Part shown: one piece after another, positions 43,401-54,300 of the stretch
How positions within the stretch are numbered: the stretch's first letter is position 1
How the letters are laid out: every line of letters begins with the position of its first letter
DNA from: Nemertoderma westbladi
Taxonomy: Eukaryota; Xenacoelomorpha; Nemertodermatida; Nemertodermatidae
NCBI GenBank assembly: GCA_032718475.1
Contig: JAUCBJ010000894.1
Span: forward strand, 1-57,757
Direction of reading: 5' to 3'
Length of the DNA stretch: 57,757 nt
Position numbers and translations under genes: made by a program
The notes under the pieces: generated by a model
What the model was told of the DNA's origin: nothing
Databases searched by the model: none
The model's input: the letters and a program-made list of their open reading frames with translations, nothing else

Positions 43401-44145
43401 CTAAACTACCACCCATCCAAACTACAACCCACCAAAACTTCCACCCACCCAAACTACAACCCACCAAAACTACCACTCACCCAAACTACCACCCGCCAAA
43501 ACAGCCAGCCACCCAAACTACAACCCACCCAAACTACAACCCACCTAAACTACAACCCACCTAAACTTCCACCCACCCAAACTACCACCCATCCAAACTA
43601 CAACCCACCAAAACTTCCACCCACCCAAACTACAACCCACCAAAACTACCACTCACCCAAACTACCACCCGCCCAAACAGCCAGCCACCCAAACTACAAC
43701 CCACCCAAACTACAACCCACCCAAACTACAACCCACCTAAACTACCACCCACCCAAACTACAACCCACCCAAACTACAACCCACCAAAACTTCCACCCAC
43801 CCAAACTACAACCCACCAAAACTACAACCCACCTAAACTACCACCCATCCAAACTACAACCCACCAAAACTTCCACCCACCCAAACTACAACCCACCAAA
43901 ACTACCACTCACCCAAACTACCACCCGCCCAAACAGCCAGCCACCCAAACTACAACCCACCAAAACTACCACCCACCCAAACTACCACCCACCCAAACTA
44001 CAACCCACCCAAACTACCACCCACCCAAACTACAACCCACCCAAACTACAACCCACCCAAACTACAACCCTCCCAAATAGCCAGCTACCCAAACTACAAC
44101 CCACCTAAATTACAACCCACTCAAACAAACACCCACCCACCCATC
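40425..44145. repeat. 16-bp C-rich minisatellite, about 3.7 kb
   Basis: Degenerate 16-bp units based on AAACTACAACCCACCC, mixed with AAACTACCACCCACCC, AAACTTCCACCCACCC and CAAATAGCCAGCCACC variants. Blocks of several units recur as larger repeats. The strand shared with the PDZ gene is G-rich (GGGTGGGTTGTAGTTT). Plus-strand open frames here (e.g. 40335-40952) are a composition effect, not genes. Confidence 0.95.
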
Positions 44146-44337
44146 GTTAGAAAATATGAATAGGATGTGACATTAATTAGCCTATTACAAAACAAAATCA
44201 CAATACATAAAAACACATACAAAACAAATATAATATGATTGGAGTTCCGAATAAAATATTGTCTTACCGAATACTTTTATACAGTAATTAATAATAAATC
44301 AATTAGAAATGTTTTTATTAATATTATACAGTATCAA

Positions 44338-46209
44338 TTAATATCTTCTTTCTGGAATCTCAGGTACTTTCTCATCACATTCCTCGGGTTTTTCTTCCTC
44401 GTTGTTGTTAACAACTACATTAGGAACTGCAACAGGATTGTTTATAACTTCTACGTCGACATTCCCATTAACATTCTTCGGTATATCATAGACAGCATCA
44501 GAGTCAGTTTCTTTTTCAAGTCGTACTTTGTTCATCTCAGTATACAAAACATCATCTCCAGCAGAAACAGAATCAACTGTCTGTAACTCGTCAGTGTAAA
44601 CTTGATGACGCAGTTTCGGTGTTGGTTTATTTCCATGGAAACCTTTAGTAAAACCAACTGCTTCGTAACCACCACCACTATCATAATCTGTAATATCAGC
44701 GCCATCTATCGATTCGTACTGGTCCACCACATTGCTGTCAGAATTAACTATTGGTGATGTTGGAGGGTTTATACAAGTAGATTGATTAGTACTGACGTAG
44801 CCTGGATTTGTGTTACCTTGAGGTTGTCTAACATTTTGACGAGTATTATCACTAGAAGTGTTGTTACCAGTAACTCCATCTACAATATCTAATGTCGAGT
44901 AATAATATCCATCAGCCACATCATTAAATCTACCAATATCGCCCCCATCGCTATACACATTGTCTACAACATCTACAACGCTCTCCCCCAAAGGATTCGG
45001 TCTCTCTTCCTTAGAGCGACGCTTCTTACAAACAAAATACAAGACCAGCGTTGTTAGGAGCAACGCAGTCACTGAACCACCAACACTAGTCGCTATGACT
45101 ACGACAGATACACCTTCACTTGCATTGTTTGTATTTACAACCACCACGCTGACATTCGGACTAGTTACATTCTGGTAACCAGGGATACAATAAACTTCGT
45201 ACCAATACACTCCACTGTCTCCCGTAGCAACTGTATAGCTAATAATTGTATCAACATTAATTCGTTCCATTTCGTTGTCTGAAGTTTCTCTGTACCAACT
45301 GACGTTGTTATCTGGCCACCCTTCTATAAAATCAGCTTTTAGAACAAGTAAATCACCTTCAACTAACTGAATGTCACTGGCAGAGACATCGTTGTCAGTG
45401 GTGATCGTTAGGTTGGTTGCTAAGTAACTAATTTCCATGGATACCGTACAAGTTTCAACGCCGTTAGTAACATAATTATTTGCCTGGCAAGTAAATTGGT
45501 TATTTAAACTTAGAAAGAAGTCGGCGTCAGAAGGAATCTGGTAATAATTAATTTGTGTATTTGTGACATCTTTATTTATACTGTTAACTGGGTTACAGTC
45601 TTTATCAACCCATTGGAATATTCCGTTGTTATGGTAACGAGTTTCCCTAGGTGAAGGCATCCAATCATTAGCCTTGCATTCTATATAAGGTGGTAATTGG
45701 TTATCGTCGCTGCTAATATATTTATTTGAATTTCTATCGAATATTAGTTGACAGTTTCTGTTCTGTGTCTCTGCCTGTCCGTTACATCCGCATTCTGGAA
45801 CAGAATACCGACACTGAGGAAGTGTAATCTCCTGCCCGGGTGACAAATATTTCCAATACCAATAACAACTATATTCAAAAGTCCCATTGTATTCATAATC
45901 ATATATAAGTCTATTAACAGTAAACGTAGCAGTGTGAGCACTTCTGTCAAGGTAAACACTTCCTCTATTGGAGTTGGTTACTTGTGACCCGTAAACACGT
46001 AATATGGTTTTCCAATCTGAACCAACTACAATATACAACCCAATATCAATATTTGAACGCCACCTTATTCGACTATCAGTACAAACCAACTGTAGTTTGT
46101 CATCTTTAACAAGACAATCTCGTCCAACTGGGAGAATCTTTTGCAAACTATTAACTGACCCAGACAAACTCAGAACAACCGAACAATAAACCCAATTAAT
46201 AATATTCAT
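44338..46209 (-). CDS. Intronless Ig-like transmembrane receptor (623 aa)
   Basis: Single-exon frame starting MNIINWVYCSVVLSLSGSVN, a signal peptide. The outer part has a first Ig-like region (C43 to a FEYSCYWYW segment), a Cys-rich piece (PECGCNGQAETQNRNC), a second region with QFTCQANNY, and a third Ig-like region (VSWYRETSD, SGVYWYEVYC). A membrane helix at about residues 368-392 is followed by CKKRRSKEER. The 230-residue cytoplasmic tail has SH2-type tyrosine motifs: Y556-T-E-M, Y574-D-I-P, YSTL, YESI and YEAV. An AATAAA lies about 20 nt after the stop. This looks like a cell-surface signalling receptor; ligand and family are unknown. Lack of introns suggests a retrogene or an intronless family. 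It is on the same strand as the PDZ gene and may lie within its upstream intron. Confidence 0.82.
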   Translation of the reverse strand: MNIINWVYCSVVLSLSGSVNSLQKILPVGRDCLVKDDKLQLVCTDSRIRWRSNIDIGLYIVVGSDWKTILRVYGSQVTNSNRGSVYLDRSAHTATFTVNRLIYDYEYNGTFEYSCYWYWKYLSPGQEITLPQCRYSVPECGCNGQAETQNRNCQLIFDRNSNKYISSDDNQLPPYIECKANDWMPSPRETRYHNNGIFQWVDKDCNPVNSINKDVTNTQINYYQIPSDADFFLSLNNQFTCQANNYVTNGVETCTVSMEISYLATNLTITTDNDVSASDIQLVEGDLLVLKADFIEGWPDNNVSWYRETSDNEMERINVDTIISYTVATGDSGVYWYEVYCIPGYQNVTSPNVSVVVVNTNNASEGVSVVVIATSVGGSVTALLLTTLVLYFVCKKRRSKEERPNPLGESVVDVVDNVYSDGGDIGRFNDVADGYYYSTLDIVDGVTGNNTSSDNTRQNVRQPQGNTNPGYVSTNQSTCINPPTSPIVNSDSNVVDQYESIDGADITDYDSGGGYEAVGFTKGFHGNKPTPKLRHQVYTDELQTVDSVSAGDDVLYTEMNKVRLEKETDSDAVYDIPKNVNGNVDVEVINNPVAVPNVVVNNNEEEKPEECDEKVPEIPERRY

Positions 46210-47550
46210 ATTGGAGAAATAAAATTACTAAAACTGAGTTGTTTTAAAATCAATAAAATTGTGAATAATATTGTAAAATGTAATTCAATAAATAAAGTTT
46301 AAATTATTATAACTTATATAAACAAACTATTGGATATATAGAGCTAATCGAATCGCATTATACGGAAGGCTTTCTTGACTCTTTACTGTACAGTACAGGG
46401 TAGATATGGATATATATATATACCAGGATGCGGTGTGGAGATAAGGTTAACGACAAACCCTAATGGTGCCAATACAATCATTATGGTCCATATATAAAAC
46501 AATGCATCACCCTACAGAAACAACTCTCAGATTCGCCTGTTGGTCCGTTTGACTGTCGGTCTGTCCGTCAATATAAAGCATACTATCTGTCTAAACAATT
46601 ATCTACATGGGTTTTCTTGGTCCGTGACTTCATTTCTGATGTCATTATTCAAACTTGGCCTCGTCGTTTCTGTCTGTATGGCTGTATATAACCGCCGAAA
46701 TATAACCGACAGCCCAACGACCAAACAAACCATTAGGAAATCATAAAATCGTATAACTGACACTCGAAAATAATTCTGCGACAATGAAAACCCCTATAGA
46801 TAAACATTGAAAACTAGATTGTACGCCCTTTTCTTATATTTGACGGACAGTTGTCGGATAGTCAAATAGACCGACAGAAAGACATACAGACTAACTATAG
46901 TTTTCATAAAAGTGAAAACTTACATCAGAAATGAAATCATCGACCAGAAAAAACCCCCTAGCAAAATTCTTAGCATGGTTTTGTGCTTTCTTGTAGCAAT
47001 TCTCTCGGAATGGAATTGTTTCATTATTAAAAGACTACTCCTCCGCCATTTTTCCACCAATTTGTAAGTTTTTGGTATAAAATGAAATCTAGTAGTGTGC
47101 GCAATAATAACATTTTAAGCAATTTAGTTTTGCAATTGTTTTCTACTGTTATAAAAAATTTCACGAAAATAAATTTATTTTTAAAAGTAGCGGCATTTTT
47201 CTTGAAAAGTTTTTTTTTCACGTAATCAATCATGCTAATTCTAAAAAAACAGGTTACAACTTTTGAAAATAAAGCATAACAAAGGAGACGCATTTTAAGA
47301 CAAAAATATATATTTTGGCTCTGGCCGCTAAGGCCATTAAGGCCGCTTTTTGGAGCTGTATGCATTTCAAAATGTTGACTTCCAAGCCAACACCACCCCC
47401 CCCCCCCCCCCCCCTTTGAGATTTTAGAAGGACAGAAAGCGGCCAAAATAATTTCTATTTGATAAGAATTTTCTAGAATTTCAACTGGGTAGAAATTAAT
47501 TTCACCAGCCATCACAGATCCGCTTAGAGAGAGATCTCCTTTACTACAAC
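46210..47550. other. Intergenic or intron sequence with an imperfect inverted repeat and a C run
   Basis: No supported gene. GGGTTTTCTTGGTCCGTGAC, then TTCATTTCTGATGT (46609-46642), recurs inverted at 46921-46956, giving a MITE-like fold. A run of 19 C is at 47396-47414. Confidence 0.45.
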
Positions 47551-48085
47551 TACGATCGGCATGCTGCATTGCAGCTGCATTATATATATATTAAAAATAT
47601 ATTAAGAATGCTGTGCCGGCTTGTCGACAAAATTGCGCCGCCACAACTCCCTATCACCCATGACATTTACTAGATCATCCGCATCTTCAAGGCCAGTGTC
47701 ATTTAGGATGCGTCTAGTCATGATGACTCTGGTCTGGTCTGGTAATGGAAGTCATGGGCTGTCCAAAGCGGAAGCGGTTCCGTTCAAGTGTCAAGCTCGG
47801 GGAGACTAATGAAACACCTCCAATGTTATATAGTGTCTGGTTGGAGATGTGTGCATTGTACTTGACACAATGAACCCGGCGTAGCATTCTTGTGAATGTG
47901 CCATCCAGAGATTTGGTGTCCTCGGCAGTTAGAGCGCAGCATGGACTCCCATAGAGGAGTACTGGAACTACTGCTGCTCTAAATAACCGGACCTTAAGTT
48001 TCCGATTAATTCTCGGTGACTTCTAAATCCTGGAAAGCCTATTCAAGGCTGTCCATGCCTTTCCCTTACGTATTCGAAGGTCCTC
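47551..48085 (-). pseudogene. RTE 3' fragment with internal deletion
   Basis: Minus-strand copy of the same RTE family as 1347-3007. The 3' end has a degenerate (CTA)n start and the GCATTGCAGCTGCAT core. It encodes the DRELWR segment, then lacks part of the LWQPHG region around 47715-47765, and continues through the LLYGSPC region to the position matching 2430. The frame is broken; no target duplication was found. Confidence 0.75.
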
Positions 48086-48159
48086 ACCAGTAGTATACAA
48101 TACTATGACACTGGATAATGGTCACCCGTAGTCCATCATTACCATCCATTTCTGGTACT

Positions 48160-48325
48160 GCAGCCAATCAGAAGCAACCATTTCAACCTTTTGCGGTGGT
48201 CGTTATTATTTCAACCAATCAGATGTCAGCATTTCATCCGTAACCATGGTAACTTCTCAAGTTCCCGCTTATTCCGCTAGAGGCGTTATTAGTCACCCAA
48301 CTCTAGTACTGCATCCAATCATAAG
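48160..48325 (+). promoter_or_regulatory. CCAAT-box cluster, candidate promoter
   Basis: Three copies of CCAATCA at 48164-48170, 48215-48221 and 48315-48321, in a stretch that precedes the exon-like cassettes and the gene at 49128. CCAAT boxes are common metazoan promoter elements; the assignment to that gene is inference. Confidence 0.4.
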
Positions 48326-48608
48326 CCTTTATTTTACAGGTGTTCGGGTGTCTACACTTAGCAGCAGGTAACTTCTACTATTTTTCAAATCGCTATTTTT
48401 CACCAACCAGTATTTTCATATTTACCAACCTTTATTTTACAGGTGCTACGAGTGTCTACAGGTAACGTCTACTATTTTTCAAATCGCTATTTTTCAGCAA
48501 CCAGTATTTTCATATTTACCAACCTTTATTTTACAGACGCTAGAGGTGTCTACAGGTAACTTCTACTATTTTTCACCAGTAACTAAATTTAATTTTGCAA
48601 TTTTTCAG
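48326..48608 (+). repeat. Three tandem exon-like cassettes (splice acceptor, short exon, splice donor)
   Basis: Each cassette starts CCTTTATTTTACAG, an ideal 3' splice site, carries a short core, and then has GTAACTTCTAC or GTAACGTCTAC as 5' splice site, followed by a pyrimidine-rich spacer. Cores are 48340-48367 (28 nt), 48443-48461 (19 nt) and 48537-48555 (19 nt); all share GTGTCTACA. A fourth acceptor, AATTTTTCAG, is at 48599-48608. Cassette spacing is 103 and 94 bp. They could be alternative 5' noncoding exons of the gene at 49128. Confidence 0.5.
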
Positions 48609-49127
48609 ATAACAAAATATTCAACAGGGTTCGAACTCGGGACCATTATAACTCCCCCACAACTCACCAATCACTCTTCCATCCAACCTCGAGAGAAAAA
48701 GGCGATAAATATCTGAGTTATACCATAGTCATTGAATTCTTCATCTTCATCACCGGTAGCAGATGTTTATAAATAGCTTCTAGTTCCTTAACATAATTAC
48801 TATAGCGTAGAATACATTAATTCGACTATTAATAATAATCGATTTCTTTTATCGATGTAACTGGTCGATCAACTAAGTTGAATATAAGTTAGAATGACAG
48901 GGCTAGCATTGATCACGTTGCATCTGTTACACGTTACTGCTATTTCACTCTCTAACTCGCGCTAATGTAATAAATTTAGCTGTACACGTTGCATCTGTTA
49001 CACGAAGCTACTATATTCCTCACTGTAAGTCACTCTGTTTTATTAAAGCAACCATATAAACCGAAGTTTTACAATCTAATAATCATTTATTTAGTTTTTA
49101 TTTTTCAAAATAGTTTTCATTCTAATT

Positions 49128-50174
49128 ATGGATTTATTTAAAAAAACTTCAAGCAATACTTGGAAATTTACATTTAATAAATATACCTGTAGTATTGTTT
49201 ATGGCAAGTACTTTATATTACTCTCATGCGATAGCAATGTAACAACGTGCTTCTCTTACCAGGATACACTCTACCTTCTAGACGTCTTAGAAATATTATT
49301 CAACCGACAAAAGGAATCACCAGTTTCAAGAGGTAATATTTATCCTAATATAGAATTTACAAGAGGAAAGTTAAATATTTCCACCTGTGTTATTACTGAA
49401 AACGTATATATTCAGAAGCAAGGCAAATGTCAAATTCTAAACAAATCACTCATTAATTTATTACTTCAGAGTAAGACAGAAATATTAGAATTGTTATCAC
49501 CACCACTCGAAATAATAAATCAGTGTTATGTTGTTAATTTAACCAACCCATCTTTTGTTGGTTTTGTAAGCAAATATAAAGGAGCGACTTATATGGGACT
49601 ATGGGAGATTTCAGCTAGATATTCTGATGCTATTGGTCTTAGGTATTATAATGGGTTTAACTTAACAGCATCGGAAGTAAATTCATTGTGGTATGAATGG
49701 AATTATGAAATTAGTAACAAAGGTGTCTTTTCAGAGCTAGATACGGACGATAAAGTAGCTTTATCTGACCGACTTAAAGTAAAAATAAATGTACAAGAAA
49801 AAAAAGTAATTATTACTGACAAGGAAAGCAAATATTTACAGTTACATTACGATAAAGACATACCTCATATAGAGTTTCTCTATGATATGATGTTAAAGGT
49901 TTCATCAACTGATATAGCAGACGGTTTCGTGATTCTATATCCACCAACTTGGAAGTTTAAGGATAATAAGTCATTTCCAGAAGTAGTTTCATCCACATTT
50001 AATCCAAAGACATACATCGAAGAGACCTCGAGTGATAGAAAGCGCAGATCTACATCTCAATCATCTTCCATTCCCAACAATGATTCTATACCTACAAAGA
50101 AAATAAAAGTTACAAAAGCAAGTGAAGAGGTAGCAGATTACAATAAGGAACATATAAAAACAGTATCAGATTGA
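49128..50174 (+). CDS. Unfamiliar 348-aa protein, possible PC4-like segment
   Basis: Single open frame with ATG at 49128. I do not recognise a family with certainty. Residues about 147-192 (FVSKYKGATYMGLWE, then GLRYYNGFNLTASEVNSLW) resemble the ssDNA-binding fold of transcription coactivator PC4/p15, where a SKFKGKTYVDIRE-type strand pair is followed by G+SLT+E+W. An earlier part (KYTCSIVYGKYFILLSCD) could be a second, more diverged copy. The C-terminus is Ser-rich with basic clusters (SSDRKRRST, PTKKIKVTK) that look like nuclear localisation signals. A nuclear role is inferred. It has no introns in the coding region and lies next to an active-looking retrotransposon, so origin from a mobile element is possible. 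Confidence 0.6.
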   Translation: MDLFKKTSSNTWKFTFNKYTCSIVYGKYFILLSCDSNVTTCFSYQDTLYLLDVLEILFNRQKESPVSRGNIYPNIEFTRGKLNISTCVITENVYIQKQGKCQILNKSLINLLLQSKTEILELLSPPLEIINQCYVVNLTNPSFVGFVSKYKGATYMGLWEISARYSDAIGLRYYNGFNLTASEVNSLWYEWNYEISNKGVFSELDTDDKVALSDRLKVKINVQEKKVIITDKESKYLQLHYDKDIPHIEFLYDMMLKVSSTDIADGFVILYPPTWKFKDNKSFPEVVSSTFNPKTYIEETSSDRKRRSTSQSSSIPNNDSIPTKKIKVTKASEEVADYNKEHIKTVSD

Positions 50175-50214
50175 TTTATTATTAACTAGAGACTTTTCTT
50201 TTTCAGTTTCACAC

Positions 50215-50490
50215 TGACTTGTAAAGGTAACTTTTTATCACAAAGCGTGATTATTATAAAGTATTTGCATGTAAAGGTGACTTTATTGAGTAAATATTGG
50301 TGATAGTTTAATGTGAGCACGGGATTAGGTATAAAACATTCGCATGTAAATGCATGAGTTTACACCACCATAATAAAACATTTGCATGTAAAACCTACTT
50401 TATCAATGAAAATTAAAAACGCATTAGACACATCTTGGTTTAGACTTGATTTTATTATAAAGAATTCAGTTGTAAAAGCAACTTTATTTA
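50215..50490 (+). repeat. Degenerate 3' repeats with hairpin-like TAAAG...CTTTA motif
   Basis: After the stop of the preceding gene, the pattern TGTAAAGGTAACTTTTTA, TGTAAAGGTGACTTTATT, TGTAAAACCTACTTTATC, TGTAAAAGCAACTTTATT recurs at irregular spacing, three times preceded by ATTTGCA or ATTCGCA (octamer-like). Each unit can form a 4-5 bp stem. AATAAA is present near 50371. The function is unknown; it may be part of the 3' untranslated region. Confidence 0.5.
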
Positions 50491-51333
50491 TGATATTAGT
50501 TTCCAATGTAACTGTTATTTATGATTGGTTGGTATAAGTAGAAACTTGAAATATATATATATATATATAAAGAGCTCAACTGATTCATTCGAGCTCATTC
50601 TGAAAATATTAAATTAATTAAAGTTTAGATATTATATTTTATTTACGTTGAGTAGCTTATGAATTTTTTTGATTATATCAGTCTATCAGTTTCTATCAGA
50701 TTCTATCAGTACCGAACCTAATACTGCTGCTAATACTGCTGTACAACTACAGAACTGTCTGCCTGTCTGCTGGTGGTACGAGCCTGTATCCGTTTGCGGT
50801 CCAGGCACCGGTTGTAGCAGAGTTTTAGCGAACTTTTTTATTTCATTTTTATTGATTATTCTTGGTACTGTACACTGCAGCGCCGGCACACTGGTGCTAC
50901 ACGGTTGCTGCAGTATTATTAACGGTATACTGTGAGTACCGTACCTGGGACCTGACTAACTGACTAAGGAATATATATCTACTGTAACGGGTGTAAACGG
51001 AGGATCTGAACCGAAGCTACCGTTCAGTTGGTAACTAACTCTGGTGGGTTGAGGACAGAGTCGCCTCCTCCCAGATACTTGGAAAAGAAGAAACCAGAGT
51101 TAGTGAGTCCCAACCTGCTTACCGCAGCAGTACCGGAGTGGATACTGTCATACCTATCTGCCTATACCGAGTTGACGTTCAATCAGTTATACTAATTTCA
51201 TACACACTACACCATTGGGGTGGCCCAAAAAAAAAGGAATATTACTGAATTGCTGTGAAATTAAACGGCTATTGCTATTGCAACCTGACTGCCTGAACTC
51301 CTATGGTTCAGTATCTCTGTTTAGCTAGGAGAA
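50491..51333 (+). other. Spacer and probable 5' untranslated region of the non-LTR element
   Basis: Contains a (TA)n stretch at 50552-50568, then GC-richer sequence from about 50690 with TTCTATCAG repeats (50690-50718), which may mark the 5' end of the retrotransposon. An 88-codon frame (50669-50935) lacks recognisable features and is not called. Confidence 0.4.
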
Positions 51334-54300
51334 ATGACTACCATCCTGCAGGAGAACAGCATGGAAGACTTACGACGGGCGAATACGCAACGTTTAAAAA
51401 CTGTTATGCAAAAGAACGGCCTGTCTGCATCGGGCACAAGAGCTAATTGCTTACTGCGGGCAGCAAAGTCACGCATATTCCCAGACGTTCCGGTAACCAG
51501 CCTTACTCCTAATGCAGTAACTCCGCTGGAAACGACCATGGCAACGACTCGTATACTGCCGTATACTGGCTCTCCGCCATCAACTTCCGCCACTACTAGT
51601 ACCAATCCTCTACCCGAATCCATCCCAGTAACCACCACGGATACCCCTATTTCGCTGGTATCGCCCACGACAACTACCGGTACCGTTTTTTTGCCGGAAC
51701 CGGTATCTGTCCTCCCAGTTATTGCTGGTGCTCTGCCAGAACTTACCCCAGTAAATAGTGGCACTGTACTATCAACTACCCGTATCGCTACACGACTGGT
51801 ATCGACCACACCAATGACTGGCTTTCCACCGGAATCTATCCCAGAACACTCTCTACAAGTAACCACCGGCGCCACTCCTCCACCGGAATCTGTCCCAGCC
51901 ACATCCAGTATGTCTTTTGGAATCGAAGATGATATATGTGCTGAGAGATGTGGAACTACGGATATAAGAAATTGGCTTGTTAATAACAATGATAACAGCG
52001 CTACACCTCTTCCTCTCATCAGTAGAGGAATTAAGAAGAAGCACTCCAATAAACCTCACAATCCCGATCAGCCCATTGTGGAAGACCTAGAGTCCGATGG
52101 ATCATGGAAATTAAGACCAATTATTCCCAAATGTGAAGCCAAACAACCAGATGAAGAGAATAAGTTCTTTCCTGATATAGACGTAAGGTTTCATGAGACT
52201 GAAGTCAGGGCTGCAGCTCTATACACTGGTGGATCCAAAGGTTTGGTAATGCTGAAGGCTTCAGATGTAGACTGGGAATACCTGAATCAAGGTAAATATT
52301 TATCTACAGTTATAGTGGACTCATTTTTATCATTGCTGAGTAATAACTATGAACATGTGTGCGCTGTGGATTCTGCTCTCTGTTCAATGAAACTTCAGCA
52401 GAATAATTATGACGAAGCGAGTGCTATTAAATATATCACACACAGCTGCAACATCACTGATACGTCACTGCTTCTATTCCCACAATGCACTGAAAACCAC
52501 TTTTCATTACATATTGCTAACCGAAACGATTTTACAGTGTTCACCCTATGTAGCATATCTGCTGTGATGGAACCCAACATTATAACAAACCGACTATGTG
52601 ATTTATTAAATACCATAGAATTTTACACAAACAACCAAAGGAGTAAGAGCTGGCATCCAGTTTCGTATAGCAATTCATTTCAACGCCAGACTAACAGCTT
52701 TGATTGTGGTACATACTTATGTGTCTACGCATTGTTACTTGCAACAAATAGCACATTAGAGGTTAACTACGATAGCAATTCTCTGCGTGTTTGGTTAAAA
52801 CGTTGCTTAAGTGACATAAAGATATACGATCCATTGATACTGGAACCTCTTCTCTACAATGAGTGGAGGAAAGTTCCCCCAGTGCCAGTACCTAGCATGT
52901 TCGAATCAACATCAGCCAGCTCTTCCTCGAAACTCAAGGCAACATGTGAAACAAAGGATAGAGTTGACGAAATTCTCCACCTACGTGAACCATTAACTCT
53001 TATTATGCGTCGTCCAAGGAAGACTGTGCTTGCTACACTAGAGCAGTGTGATTATGAAGACTTAATCCAAGCACGGCAATCACTTTTTGAAGAGGTAAAA
53101 TCACTTATGAGTAATGTTGATAAAAATACTCTAGTGCTGCAGTCAAGATCATCAAAGACCCAGCTAGCCAATGATCTCTATGAATTAGTACGCACCAAAA
53201 CAGAATCAACCCTCACTGCAGCATTAAAAAAACGTCTCAAAAGGAATCCAGTAGAAATCCTCGATGACTCGAATAATATACAAGAAATACTATCTGTCCT
53301 GGCTGTGGTGCAAACTCGTCTTAGTGTCATGGAACTTCAAATATCTAAGCTTGAGGGTGAAAATATAGGATTGAAGGACCAATTGGCCCATGAGCGGCAG
53401 CAGAGAATTATAATAGACAATAAACTGCAATACGTGAATCGGGATCCCAATCATATGTCTAATGCATTGCATAATTGTAATGGTATTGAGAATAAACACG
53501 TGGAAACCATGACACTTACAAATATGAAAACCTATAATAAGAGTAAAGGTGACCAAGCATACCAAAACGCAAGTACTACAATGACATCTAATGAGAGATC
53601 CAAATTTGAAGGGTATATGGATGACGTTGATAACAGTTCATCCAATCTAATGTGTACAACAGTGAATAGTAAAACCGCCAATACAAACTGTACGTCCATA
53701 GGCAATGATTACAATGGTTCAGAGGAGCCCTGGCATCTTGCATCTATGAATCCATATACAATATTAGCAGCCTATCATGAGAACTGCATGGTGAAAGTGA
53801 TGGATGAAAAGGATGGTGAAAGTGATAAAATTGTAAACAGTAGAAAATCTGATAGAGAGCGAACTCATTCAGTGTATCAAACAAATGAAATCAAGCACGA
53901 GAACGAAGGAGACCAACAACCCCACTCTGTAAGTAACCAATATAAGTATGTGAATGTACGAGGCCAGCGTGTCCTCTCAGTTAACAACTATAATGATGTG
54001 AATGGATCTGGGAACCAAAATGTACATAGCAAAGAAAAGAAACCAGCACCATGGCATACAAATAAATTGAAGAATTACATTGACACACAAAAAGTCAATA
54101 TCAACAATCCAAGTGTAAGTGAGAATCGAGAAATTCAAAATCGGTCGCAATCGAACTACAGATCGAGAATGACAACATATAATGAAGTTCTCTATCTGGC
54201 CACTAACAACCCAAACTATGACGAGGATCGTATATTGGGATACTGTTCAATTGGTGGTGTCCAGATAGAACGAATTACAACCCGCAATTACGGGGGCCGC

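Noticed and set aside
46540-46746. 68-codon plus-strand frame with a hydrophobic stretch
   Set aside because: It overlaps the inverted repeat and the opposite strand is equally open; no supporting context.
50669-50935. 88-codon Cys-containing frame upstream of ORF1
   Set aside because: No recognisable domain and it lies in the probable 5' untranslated region.
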